A stretch of 17,495 nt of DNA, taken from positions 1 through 17,495 of the forward strand of contig JAJOHG010000479.1 of NCBI GenBank assembly GCA_021029095.1, read 5' to 3'. The stretch comes from Phellopilus nigrolimitatus (taxonomy: Eukaryota; Basidiomycota; Agaricomycetes; Hymenochaetales; Hymenochaetaceae). Shown here piece after piece: positions 1 through 8,356 of the stretch. Each line of letters opens with the position of its first letter. The stretch's first letter is position 1. A program made the translations under genes and the position numbers. The notes beneath the pieces were generated by a model. It worked only from the letters and a program-made list of their open reading frames with translations. It was not told where the DNA came from and did not search any database.

Positions 1-138
1 TATCGTCTTTTAATACAATATTTGCATGGCTTTCTTTTTTTTTCCAATGCTACTGGTACAGAGGGAATACATAAGTGGAATGTGGTACAAAGCCAATGTT
101 CAGTGCTCGTGTGTATACTTATATATCCGCCTCACGGA

Positions 139-1082
139 CTACATGGTGTTGGCGTCTATCCATCGGTTGACGCTAAGCGCCAAGAGGGCCTCGAGGAGGA
201 GCGCGGGCTGGGCGAAGGTGTATTGTAGAAAGGCATGGGAGGGCCCGACGGGCGTCGCCTGGTCGAATTTGCGAAAAAGGCGATGCGCTCGTTCTGGGCG
301 GTCTGCGGCATATGATATAGCTAGCAGAGTTAAGAGGGGGAGGGGGGCGAATGAGCGGACGCGAAAAATGCGAGAAAGGGGCGAGCGTCCGGGGAGATCG
401 GACGGGCGGCCATCGCGAAGAGAAAATATAAGGTGCAGGAACACGCACGTCGTAGCTGCACGGGTCTTCGCGCGTTCTGCGCCACTCGAACTTGGACCCG
501 TTGAGAAAGAAGGCACGAGCGCTGTGGGTTCCCAGACGGTCAGGAAACCTAGCTATTTTTGCCAGCGGGGGGACGCTTGGACTTGCCTTGCGGAGGAGCC
601 GGGGAGGACGAGTCTGGACATTGGAAAGGACTGCCTGTGCTTGACGGAGCACATGCCGAGGTAGTTGTTTGCGCTCCAGTCAAAGGCGGCGACAGTCTCG
701 TCCTGGTTGCGATAAATCTAACAAATCCTTTAGCGACATGTACATGTAATAATTGTGGGCGTGTGGGCGTGTAGGCGTGCCGCTTTAATTAAACGTCCCG
801 AGGCCGAGGCTGATCAGACGGCTGACAGCGTCGATCCACATTGGCCTCGGGAGGAGGCTGGTCTTGCTTACCATCGTGCGCGTGTTCGTCATGAACACCT
901 CAGGAGTCTCGAACCGAAAAAACACCGGCTCGACGTCCTCGCCGATGACGATGCACTGCCAATAACCAGCGTTAAGCTCGCCGCGCCGTCGCCCAAGTGT
1001 GGGCTTGTGGACTGTATGCGCTCACCTGGCGTGGAGTCGCGCGCAGGCCGGTGAAATAGAGGTCATAGGCGACCGGGGCCAT
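139..1082 (-). CDS. DUF6593-family protein, five exons, probable frameshift in last exon
   Basis: Proposed exons on the minus strand are 1082-1026, 955-872, 717-587, 521-449 and 320-139. The reading starts MAPVAYDLYFTGLRATPRQ and continues CIVIGEDVEPVFFRFETPE, then NTRTM, IYRNQDETVAAFDWSANNYL, LVLPGSSASARAFF, NGSKFEWRR and SYDLYHMPQTAQNERIAFF. The order of small beta-rich blocks (NTRT, then AxxxWS, then FxWRR, then LY...RIAFF) is what I know from DUF6593 proteins, which are numerous in Agaricomycetes and have no assigned function. All junctions keep phase; the third intron (586-522) uses a GC donor. After RIAFF the frame stays open only to a TAG at 158-156, with unrelated residues. The frame one base over reads RKFDQATPVGPSHAFLQYTF and ends LLALSVNRWIDANTM, which looks like the family C-terminus. 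This suggests a one-base deletion near 266-280 or an assembly error. An alternative phase-1 donor two codons later would also reach that frame. The product would be about 170-200 aa with no signal peptide seen. Confidence 0.7.
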
Positions 1083-1677
1083 AGACTTGGACTAGGCGAT
1101 TCGAGGACGGCGGCGTCGACGGAGGGAGGAGGTGCAGGCTGCAGGCAACGCATTCCTGCGTGGGCTGCTTGCTTTTTGAGGGCGGCAGGGAGGAGAAGGT
1201 AGAAGGGGAACAGAATGGGGTATGTATTCCGAGTCCAGGTTCTGACTGTGGTTCGCGCGCCGGACGGTACTTTGCCGACCACCTCCCGTGATTAGGCAGG
1301 GGACGATAGCTATCATCACCATTGATCCTGGGAAGACAGCAAGGCTCCAAAGACCCAAAGACTCTGAATAGGCGCCGGGCTAACACCACGCCGCCCTTCA
1401 TCCTCCTCACTCCATTTAAATCTCGCCGAGCATCGACGCGTCCACCGACGCGCCGTTTCGCCGTTTGCCTAGCGCCCCACGTGCTGCTCGGAATTACGCC
1501 TCGCGCCGCTTGAAACGCTTACTCTTATGCCTTGATTGACAGAACGTAAATCCTAAACGCTAGCTCTCTCACTCTCTCACTTCCATCTTCTCCCACATGT
1601 GCATGCGTGCCCAGAACCCCCCAGATGGTTCTGTTCCAGTCACTAACAGGTGCAGAATTCTATTGAACCATGTACAA
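1083..1677. other. Intergenic region between the DUF6593-like gene and the BTB gene
   Basis: This stretch is the upstream side of the minus-strand gene ending at 1082 and the downstream side of the BTB gene ending at 1678. I see no open frame with splice signals or family resemblance. An ATTTAAAT palindrome lies at 1414-1421 and could be a TATA-like element on either strand, but it is more than 300 bases from the proposed start at 1082. A short CT-rich repeat lies at 1564-1580. Confidence 0.6.
1564..1580. repeat. Short CT-rich tandem repeat
   Basis: Two imperfect copies of a CTCTCTCA-type unit occur side by side. Such pyrimidine-rich tracts are common near fungal transcription starts. No function is claimed. 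Confidence 0.5.
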
Positions 1678-3287
1678 TCAGCCAACCTTGAACAGTGCCC
1701 GTCTCTTCGTCTTGCGCGTCACGTGAACAGCGCTGCCTGAATGGCCTCCTCCAAAGGCCAGAACAACCGTCTCCTCCACGCCTCCTCCGCGTGTCCGTTT
1801 TCTCAGGTCGATGGCTGCCTTTGCGAAGCGGAAGCGCTCCTGATCGGATCCTTGGACGTGATAGAACATGCCGTATGAATGGAGAAGACAAAATTTTGTG
1901 TTACGACAGTGAAAATATGGTAAGTAGCTCCGTCAGTGTCGCTGATCTGAGATAGCAAACGCCCGGAGAAATTACTCACCTATTTGGAACATCGGCGATT
2001 CAATGGCATTCTTGAAGAGGTCGAACGGCACGCGCGAAAAGATACCCAAAAGCGTCTCGCGTCCATTGCTCGTTGCAGAGTGCACGTCCAGCATGTTCGG
2101 GAGCGTGCAACACATGAAATCGAACACGTCAGAGCGGAGTTGCGGTGCATATGCGTCGAAAACGGTCTGGCGTTGTACCTCGGATGGTGTCGCCGTGCCA
2201 TCATTAAACGGCAAGCCGTCCACAAAATCGACCCATTCGTTGATGGTTTCGACAGTGATGGACTCGCGGCATGCCTGATATGCGTAGTTGCAGAGGTCGC
2301 TCATCCCGCCGAGGAGACAACCTGCGGCAAGGACCGCGCGCGCATTGTTTGGCGACAAACTATTCAGAGACACTGAGGAGTAGAGGTAGCCTAGCGCTGA
2401 TGGCCAGAAAAAAAGAACATTAAATTTGTGATGATTGGAAATAAAGTACGACATCGACGATATTCACCTACTGCGAATCCCTAGTTCCGAAAGGGACCGT
2501 TAGTCACGCTATTTACACATGAGATGTTAAGCATGCTCACTTGGTCAGTAATCTCTGGGATGCTTTCGAGGGGAACGTAAATAGTGTTCATGCCACCAGA
2601 CTTCGGGGACATCGAAATCAGGTGAGCAAGGTATGGTGACCGCGAAAGTATGATAGCGTGAAGCTGGTATCTGTTCTGGCGAGCATGCTTTGAGGCACAG
2701 CCGAGTAAAATGTCCGAATACATATCAGAACGAGATTCGGGCGAATGTGAAATATTCGGGCGCGCCGGCTCACCAAGAGAGTGTCTGCGTATTCCTGGGG
2801 TGCACGTGAGCACTTTAGCTTCTTTATAAAATAGAAACGAGCACGCACACCCATCTGGAAGCCAACATTGTACAAATGGTCAACGATTTGCTCGTTTTGT
2901 GAAGGAACGAAGGGTGTGCTGAGCGGCAGTTGCGGGCGCAGCAGCGAACGAGGCGCAGCCGGTCAGAATGGAGAGTCGCAAACGAAGTCGGAAGTTAGGC
3001 GCCAAATGCAAGGCGAACTTCAGCTCAGGCCAACAAGGAGACCTGCGAGTAGCGGAGTTTCTGGACATCGAAACGCACCTTGTATAGCCATTCACCGCGC
3101 CAGTAGATGGCCCCGCAACGCCGTAGCCTCCATCGTGCACCACGTCGGGTCCGCTGTGGTCAATGCCGTTTGTCCCAAGTACGCGTGCCACGCCGTCGTC
3201 CGTGCTCGACGGGTGCGGTGACGCCGAAAGGGAGTGAGAATGGCCGTTGGTGTTGGTGAAGACATATGGCGACGGAGAAACAGACAT
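1678..3287 (-). CDS. BTB/POZ domain protein, seven exons including 13-nt and 21-nt exons
   Basis: Proposed minus-strand exons are 3287-3079, 2918-2849, 2794-2774, 2687-2541, 2480-2468, 2396-1980 and 1850-1678, giving 1050 nt and 349 aa with every intron phase consistent. Residues 1-70 are a Ser/Gly/His-rich, probably disordered leader. Residues about 83-165 form a BTB fold: VDHLYNVGFQMG, EYADTLL, RYQLHAIILSRSPYLAHLI, then GFAVALGYLYSS. A helical region follows, including RAVLAAGCLLGGMSDLC and FPFDLFK-like FSRVPFDLFKNAIESP. The tail SDQERFRFAKAAIDLRKR then leads to EETVVLAFGGG and ends FKVG. BTB domains dimerise and often act as CUL3 adaptors or transcription cofactors; which applies here cannot be told. 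The 129-nt last intron (1979-1851) runs through a start-like ATG in the downstream frame, but the spliced join gives MFQIGSDQERF, which suits the family. It is divergently paired with the F-box gene; that both could feed ubiquitin ligases is suggestive only. Confidence 0.87.
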
Positions 3288-3411
3288 GATATATTATTTT
3301 GAGTATACAGAAAGCAAAACGAAAGCGAGGTGAGGGAGCGGACTGGAGAATGGCGCAGATTCCAAGAGAAGCTCTAGCGTGACGCGCCACCCGATCCTTA
3401 TTTAGGATCAG
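3288..3411. promoter_or_regulatory. Short divergent promoter between BTB and F-box genes
   Basis: Only 124 bases separate the BTB start (minus, 3287) from the first possible F-box start (plus, 3412). A TTATTTAGGA element at about 3398-3407 resembles a TATA box for the plus strand and sits inside a small inverted repeat (GATCCT 3393-3398, AGGATC 3404-3409). It lies too close to the ATG at 3412 but about 130 bases before the next in-frame ATG at 3532, which favours the later start. An AT-rich tract (TATATTATTTT) lies next to the BTB start on the other side. Confidence 0.4.
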
Positions 3412-5244
3412 ATGGCAAGAAACAGGTACAGGATACCTTTCGGTTGTCTTGCAGCTCTCATCCTTAACCTCAGCATCTCAGACTTACAAAAACAACCAGG
3501 GCATCATTCCTTCCACAGCGTTCCAGAAATCATGAATGAAATAGGCGTGCCAATCAATGATAACAACTCGACATCCGGTCCAGGCGTTTCTTGGACGACA
3601 AATGCAGATCTCCTTCGTTCCATATTCTCACTCAACGAACGAGGGGACAATGCGAGATGTGCTCGTGTCTGCAAGGGCTGGAAGGACCTAGCGTTGGATC
3701 TCGTATGGGAGCGGCTGATTTCTCTTCAGCCACTCTTCTGTTTGTTGCCGTGCATCGAGGACACGCGTTACGGGCTAGAAGTCATTCGTCCCGTCGAGCA
3801 CAGTGACTGGGAGAGATTCATCGTATACGCTGGCAAAGTCAGGTTCATGTCCTTGAGTGGATTGCTCCATGATTACAGCCGTCTCGTTAATATTACAGAT
3901 GCCGCTTTGCTGGAGTTGGCTATGTTAAGGCCATTTATAGCATTCCTTCCTCGACTGGTGAAATTGAGGTTGGATGTAGGGGAACTCGAGCCACTTCAGC
4001 TGCAGTTTTCGAGATTATTTCTCCACGATGGTCTTCGAAGCTTGGAGATTCGGTTGCCGACAGATACGACGAGCGAAGACTGCGTACCCGTGTTTCTCAG
4101 ACGAGCTGCATCACTGTCGCCCGGGCTCACGTCTTTTTATCTTTATCCATCTCCAATGGCCGTGGAGCTGAAGGCCGAGGTTGCCAAATTACTTTCGCAT
4201 CTCGATGATTTAGAGACACTGGTGCTCCCTCGATATTATCTCTCCCAGGACATCGTTGATCAAATTGCATTCCTGTCTCACCTTCAAGCATTCTCTGAGG
4301 TTGACGGGAAAGGCGATGACATATACATGAGCGACGTGTCTATGTCCAGATTAAAGAATCCAGGGGGTCATGATCGGAATGCTTTCGCTAAATTCCAAAA
4401 GCTTGATATACATGTACATGGGTCATTGGACCGTCTCTGCGAACTCTTGCGTATTTTCAATGGCGGCGGCAGAATGAAGTACATCACGATCCATTTGGTG
4501 AGGTACAGAATATGAAAGAAGTTGAAGAAGTCGTATTCCTCCAAGGGGTCTCTGGAAGGCTTGATCAAGCTCCTCCACGAAGAGTGTCCCAGTATCAGGA
4601 GCTTGGAGATACATATACATGGCAATGACACCAATGACCCTCTTTTTGTCATTACAAAACAGACTCTTCAACCACTCGGCGGATTTCGCTGCCTCGAACT
4701 GGTCAAAATCATGTACGACCAACCGGCTGTGCTATCAGATGATGACCTCTTGGAGATCCTTTCAAGTCTCTCGAGCATAAAGTCTTTCCACCTTATTTGT
4801 GACGCAGGAGACCAGACCAGGCCGTCCCTCACCCTTGCGGTATTGGATCGGCTGGCTCAGGTTTGCGCAATGTCTCTGGAAGACCTTACACTCCACGTCG
4901 ACGCGACGCAGATTCCCGAACGCGCTAATACTAATCCCACACCATTCGCAGCGTTGAGAAGGCTGTCTCTGACAGGATCTCCCATCGGGAGCCCGGCGGA
5001 TGTCGCGCTGTACCTCAGCCAGCTTATCCCGCCCAGCTGTGAACTCGCAGCAGAAAGCGCTTCGCACCTGGGCGCACAGTCTGATATGCCAGCTCGCGAT
5101 GACGAATGGGCGGTGGTTCGGGGGTACTTGCAATTTGGCCGCCGTGTCCGGTCTGTGGATCTGGAGGCGATGCGTGCTCTGCAGTTTCAAAATGCCGATC
5201 TGCAGGCACGCTTAGCGTCACTCTCCTCTGGGGAGTCGATTTGA
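3412..5244 (+). CDS. F-box / LRR-like protein, two exons
   Basis: Proposed exons are 3412-4497 and 4546-5244 (594 aa), joined by a 48-nt GT-AG intron. The first in-frame ATG is 3412, but the first 40 residues include a hydrophobic run unlike F-box proteins, and a TATA-like element sits just before 3412, so the ATG at 3532 (554 aa) is equally or more likely. From the 3412 start, residues 65-102 look like an F-box: DLLRSIF, then ARCARVCKGWKDLALD and LVWERL. F-box motifs bind SKP1 in SCF ubiquitin ligases. The rest has irregular leucine-rich segments (LVKLRLDVGELEPLQL, LRSLEIRLP, LETLVLPRYYL, IRSLEIHIHG, LRRLSLTG) expected of a substrate-binding solenoid. The C-terminus QFQNADLQARLASLSS may be a short coiled coil. 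The substrate is unknown; this is a highly expanded family in mushrooms. The intron length is a multiple of three and holds one in-frame TGA (4513-4515), so a premature stop cannot be excluded. Confidence 0.85.
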
Positions 5245-5623
5245 GTAGGAGAGGGATCACGCAGAGTCTATGCTCTATGCCAGGCCCGAAGTATACGCGC
5301 ACGCGGAGGCGGGCCTGCAGGCCAATCTTACACAATGTTCGGGAATTCACGAAGCAGACCGTCTTGGTTGTCATTTTGTTTGTGCTCTCGGACGGCCTCT
5401 TTTTAGAGATCTATGGGCTCTTGGATCACTGTCGAGAACAGGAGAATTAGTGTTGGCTGCGAACTAGTAATTTAAAAGGCACTGGAAAATTGCAAGGTCG
5501 ATTTTTCTGTGCACCTGGGGCTCTGGTGTAAGAGCAGTTGATACTATGATAGGGCTCCACGCCGTATCCGTATTTATGTACTAGGCGGAAACGGGCCATT
5601 GTATCGCACAGGAGGGGTCGAAA

Positions 5624-5650
5624 ATACGGGTCGTAATATGCGACCCGTAT
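5624..5650. repeat. Perfect 10-base inverted repeat (GGGTCG hairpin)
   Basis: ATACGGGTCG at 5624-5633 is the exact reverse complement of CGACCCGTAT at 5641-5650, with a 7-base AT-rich loop. It lies in the GGGTC motif cluster. Confidence 0.8.
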
Positions 5651-6187
5651 CCTTATTACCAGGGAGTCGGACCTTTCTACTGACCGCCGACCCGACCAGA
5701 GTCCATAGGTCTGACCCGAGGGTCAAAAAAGTTTGGAAAATGGGCGGGTCGGTGGGGTCAGTAAAAGCTGGCTCGGCGCGCATATTTGCCAGATATTTGA
5801 CTGCAAACTCGGCTAATGATGTGCTCATTAGGCTATCTGACTGCCATTCCAAGTGTCTTCAGCGTTACTTTCGGCGAATATTCAGATTTTCTACCGGCAT
5901 CGGGACTTGCTCTTGTTGCATAATCCAATGGACCAGTGCCTTTTGTTGGTGTTGTACAAAGTGTCGAAGTGTGCTCAGGACTTGAAAAGGTCTGAGGACG
6001 TGTTCTATGTCACTGACCCACAGGACTGCCTGGTGAGGTGTCCTCACTTCTTCTCGAGATAAATAAAAATATCTATCTGATAAGATGATCATTCAGCACT
6101 GTTGGTGCCTTTTAGCTTCGAAAATGAGGGGGGGGGGGGAGACTTACCGGTGTGTTGCAGGCTGGAAAGGGCCTATCGAAGTTGCGA

Positions 6188-6200
6188 ATACGGGCCGTAT
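6188..6200. repeat. 13-base palindrome ATACGG-G-CCGTAT
   Basis: A 6-base perfect inverted repeat around a single base. It repeats the ATACGGG motif of the hairpin at 5624-5650 about 550 bases away, which is why the two are considered together as possible ends of one element. Confidence 0.7.
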
Positions 6201-6548
6201 CCAGATACGCCCCGTACCGTAATGCTCGCTCGGCGGCACATCTAAGTGTGGCGCCCTAGAACGACGCGGATGATGAGTGCGCGCCGCGGATGGGAAGCGC
6301 CTTTTTCTTATTGAGAAGGACCGTAGATTTTCTGCACCCGCCTGTAGCGTCAAAGCGGATGAGAAACGATGACGGCAACGGCAGTCTTCTATCCAGCAGA
6401 TGTCAATTTTTTTTTGTTATATACCAATGCATAGAACTTTTAAGTTGTGTCTAAGTATCAGCGCAGCTAGTGTCAAACGCGCAGGCTGAAACCCGCATTA
6501 CGACTGCCATATGTACGCTTCCATCGTTACTGCCATACAGACTGTCAT

Positions 6549-7600
6549 CTACGCCGCGCAGCCCCAGGCAATCGCCTCTTCTAGCCCGTACACCTCGCCA
6601 ACGCCCGCGCCGGGCGCGTCCATGTCCACGAAGGCGCTCATCAGGTTATTCGAGATCCCGTTCAATTTAGCGTGCGCGCCCTGGATGCACGGATACGCCG
6701 GCGGAGGCGAGACGTACGGTTCCGGGCCCGGCGCCGCGGCAAGCTGCGAGAAAGAACGATACCGATATGCCGAAAAAAGAGTGAGAACCGGGAAAGGGGT
6801 TGGTTAGGGCAAGCGAGCCTCGGTTTGTTTTGCTCTCACCATGTGCGTCCTGTCGGACGCGAACCTCTGCACGTATTCCTCCCCGGGCACGACACGGAAG
6901 ACACTGCAAAGTGTGGGTGAACATCTGGCTCTGTGCGGTGCAGACATCCGGCGCGCTTGCTCACCTGCGATACGCATCCGGGACCGTCCAGCCCGCGTCC
7001 TCCGCCGCGGCCGTAGTGTAGGGAAACGTCGCGGCGACGTAGTCTGCAATATGCATTGTTTGTTCAACAACACGGTTCAGCATCGAGTTTGCGCAGGAAG
7101 GGCTGCTGCGCCGAGGCTGACCTTCCCAGGGGCACGGCATCGCCAGCCTGCTGTCGAAGTCGTACACCCAGCTCCGGACGCGGTCTGGCGCGAGGCCCGG
7201 CTCCCTCGCTTCCGGTCCTCCATCAGCATTTGCTTCCGGGCGGCCCGCGCCACGGCTGCTTTTGTTCGCCAGCGGCTTGAGCATCAGCACGACGTGATAG
7301 TCCCAGAGCACGACGTGATAGTCCCAGAGCACGACGCCCGTGCGCTGCTTCTGGCTCCATAGGGCGACCTTTATGGTTGGCCGATCGACATTGCGAAGAA
7401 CGCGGTGGGAAGTAAACAGCTAACCGCACCGTTTTCGCGGGATTTGAGATGAAGATAGCGTAGGCGTGCCAGGACGCGCGGACTATCGGATCTTCGAGGA
7501 AGGCGCTTGCGAGCAGATAGATGTTCTCTTCGCACCAGTTTGCGGTGTACACGCTGCCCGGCGGCAGGGGTGGGGGCCTCGGAGCGAGAGCAAGAGACAT
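6549..7600 (-). CDS. NTAQ1: Protein N-terminal glutamine amidohydrolase (NTAQ1/WDYHV family)
   Basis: Proposed minus-strand exons are 7600-7430, 7368-7122, 7043-6965, 6903-6840 and 6743-6549, giving 251 aa with all phases consistent. This enzyme deamidates N-terminal glutamine to glutamate, a preparatory step of the Arg/N-degron pathway. The family uses a Cys-His-Asp triad. Here Cys23 lies in YTANWCEENIYLL, His75 (and a second copy, His82) in LWDYHVV, and Asp127 in WVYDFDSRLAMPCPW. Other family blocks are HAYAIFISNPAKTVALW, DYVAATFP, FRVVPGEEYVQRFASDRTHM and ISNNLMSAFVDM near the end. Length is somewhat above the roughly 205 aa of the human enzyme, with extra Gly/Ala/Pro-rich residues around 90-120. 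The heptapeptide LWDYHVV is present twice in tandem, caused by a 21-bp duplication (7288-7329). Whether the enzyme remains active with this insertion in a core strand is unknown. A CTAAATAA TATA-like element lies about 55-62 bases upstream of the ATG on the minus strand. Confidence 0.92.
7288..7329. repeat. 21-bp perfect tandem duplication inside the NTAQ1 coding region
   Basis: The 21-base unit at 7288-7308 is repeated exactly at 7309-7329, and about seven bases of a third copy follow. It is in frame on the minus strand and doubles the seven residues that carry the catalytic histidine. Perfect identity points to a recent event or an assembly artefact. Confidence 0.95.
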
Positions 7601-7936
7601 TGTGGTAGTAGGTAGTGGTATGGTTTACAGAGCACGGCGGATGGGGTATACGCGTTATTTAGAGTACATTGAATCTCCGACAATAGTCTTTTGCAGAAGA
7701 CGTTATCCAAAGTACAGCGATCAAGAGCGCAAACAATTTTTTTTTTTTTTTTTGCAAAAAGAGGGAACGCAGGCGTGAGTCATGCTGCAAGGTATGCAGA
7801 TCCCTGCGTGTGCGAAGACGACGTCATCAGCCGGGCAGCATACATACACACCGAGCAGAACACGTACAAGGTAAAGGTATAGTCGTTATCGTTCGTGGCG
7901 GGAAATACGATCACGCGTCCGTGCGCGCGCGCGCTC
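7601..7936. promoter_or_regulatory. Promoter region of the NTAQ1-type gene, with a long T tract
   Basis: This lies upstream of the minus-strand start at 7600 and downstream of the stop of the next minus-strand gene. It holds the TATA-like CTAAATAA (7662-7655, minus) and a run of 17 T at 7737-7753, which reads as an A tract on the transcribed orientation and is typical of nucleosome-depleted fungal promoters. No gene is seen. Confidence 0.4.
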
Positions 7937-8356
7937 TCACTTCCCCGCCTTGTGCTTTCCGTCCCGCCTCCCCGGGCTGCCCTTCTTCGCGAGCACGTCC
8001 TGCAGCTCCGGCGACGACCGCTCCAGCTTGAACGGCTCGAACACGTGCTGCCGCGCCGCCCCCGCCCCCGCCGCCGGCGACGCGCTCGCGAGGCCCGCCA
8101 GCAGCGGCGGCGCCGCGCGCGCCGCCTGGGGTGCGTGCACGGGCGTCTGCGCGGTCGGCAGCGACGACGGCGCGGACGGCGCCAGCGCGGGCGGCGCCGC
8201 GGGGTGGTGGTGCGGGTGGTGCGTGTAGTCGTGTGCGGCGGGTATCGGCCGCGGATAGGGGTACGGCGCGGGCGCCTGCGGCGGGATGTTGTTGATGTTC
8301 GTGAACGGGTGCGTCGCGAACGGGTCGAACGACGCGGGGACGATCTGCGACGACAT
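7937..8356 (-). CDS. Small Pro/Ala-rich protein with charged C-terminal tail
   Basis: A single-exon frame of 139 aa. It starts MSSQIVPASFDPFATHPFTN, is rich in Pro, Ala, Tyr and His in the middle (PYPYPRPIPAAHDYTHHPHH is one run), and ends VFEPFKLERSSPELQDVLAK followed by a Lys/Arg/Gly tail. The low-complexity middle has very high GC and gives long open frames in several registers, so length alone is weak evidence. The order of the start and the FKLERSSPELQDVLAK tail looks like a real protein: an acidic/hydrophobic short motif after a disordered region, similar to uncharacterised small basidiomycete proteins. A donor-like GTGAGA overlaps the stop, so a further exon is possible. A TACAAAAG element at 8475-8468 on the minus strand, about 115 bases before the ATG, could be the TATA box. 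Function unknown. Confidence 0.6.
   Translation of the reverse strand: MSSQIVPASFDPFATHPFTNINNIPPQAPAPYPYPRPIPAAHDYTHHPHHHPAAPPALAPSAPSSLPTAQTPVHAPQAARAAPPLLAGLASASPAAGAGAARQHVFEPFKLERSSPELQDVLAKKGSPGRRDGKHKAGK

Larger units (their letters stand above)
5550..6258. mobile_element. Possible decayed hAT-like non-autonomous element
   Basis: TAGGGCTCCAC at 5550-5560 is matched by GTGGCGCCCTA at 6248-6258, the reverse complement in 10 of 11 positions. hAT elements often begin with TAGGG or CAGGG. Inside lie eight GGGTC or GACCC pentamers within about 150 bases and palindromes containing ATACGG near both sides, which resembles subterminal transposase-binding repeats. No transposase domain is visible, and the flanking 8-mers (5542-5549 and 6259-6266) do not match as a target-site duplication. 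Some terminal matches of this length are expected by chance, so this is a weak call. Confidence 0.28.
5245..6548. other. Gene-free stretch with repeat-like sequence
   Basis: No frame here shows a recognisable protein or a consistent set of splice signals. The stretch holds an 8-base inverted repeat (5281-5288 and 5310-5317), a dense set of GGGTC/GACCC motifs at about 5614-5760, two palindromic ATACGG motifs, a 12-base G run at 6128-6139 and a candidate inverted-repeat pair at 5550-5560 and 6248-6258. It separates the convergent ends of the F-box gene and the NTAQ1-type gene. Confidence 0.6.

Noticed and set aside
26..664. 212-codon plus-strand frame at the left edge
   Set aside because: It lies antisense to exons of the DUF6593-like gene, which have phase-consistent splice sites and family motifs; no domain is seen in the plus frame.
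5281..5317. 8-base inverted repeat CAGGCCCG...CGGGCCTG after the F-box gene as a transcription terminator
   Set aside because: Intrinsic hairpin terminators are not used by RNA polymerase II in fungi, and there is no T tract for a Pol III one.
5599..5985. 128-codon plus-strand frame in the repeat-like region, considered as a hAT transposase remnant
   Set aside because: No hAT dimerisation motif or other domain could be seen; the frame crosses the GGGTC cluster.
6128..6139. 12-base G run as a possible G-quadruplex or element end
   Set aside because: A single homopolymer run without neighbouring G tracts; more likely slippage or a sequencing-sensitive site.
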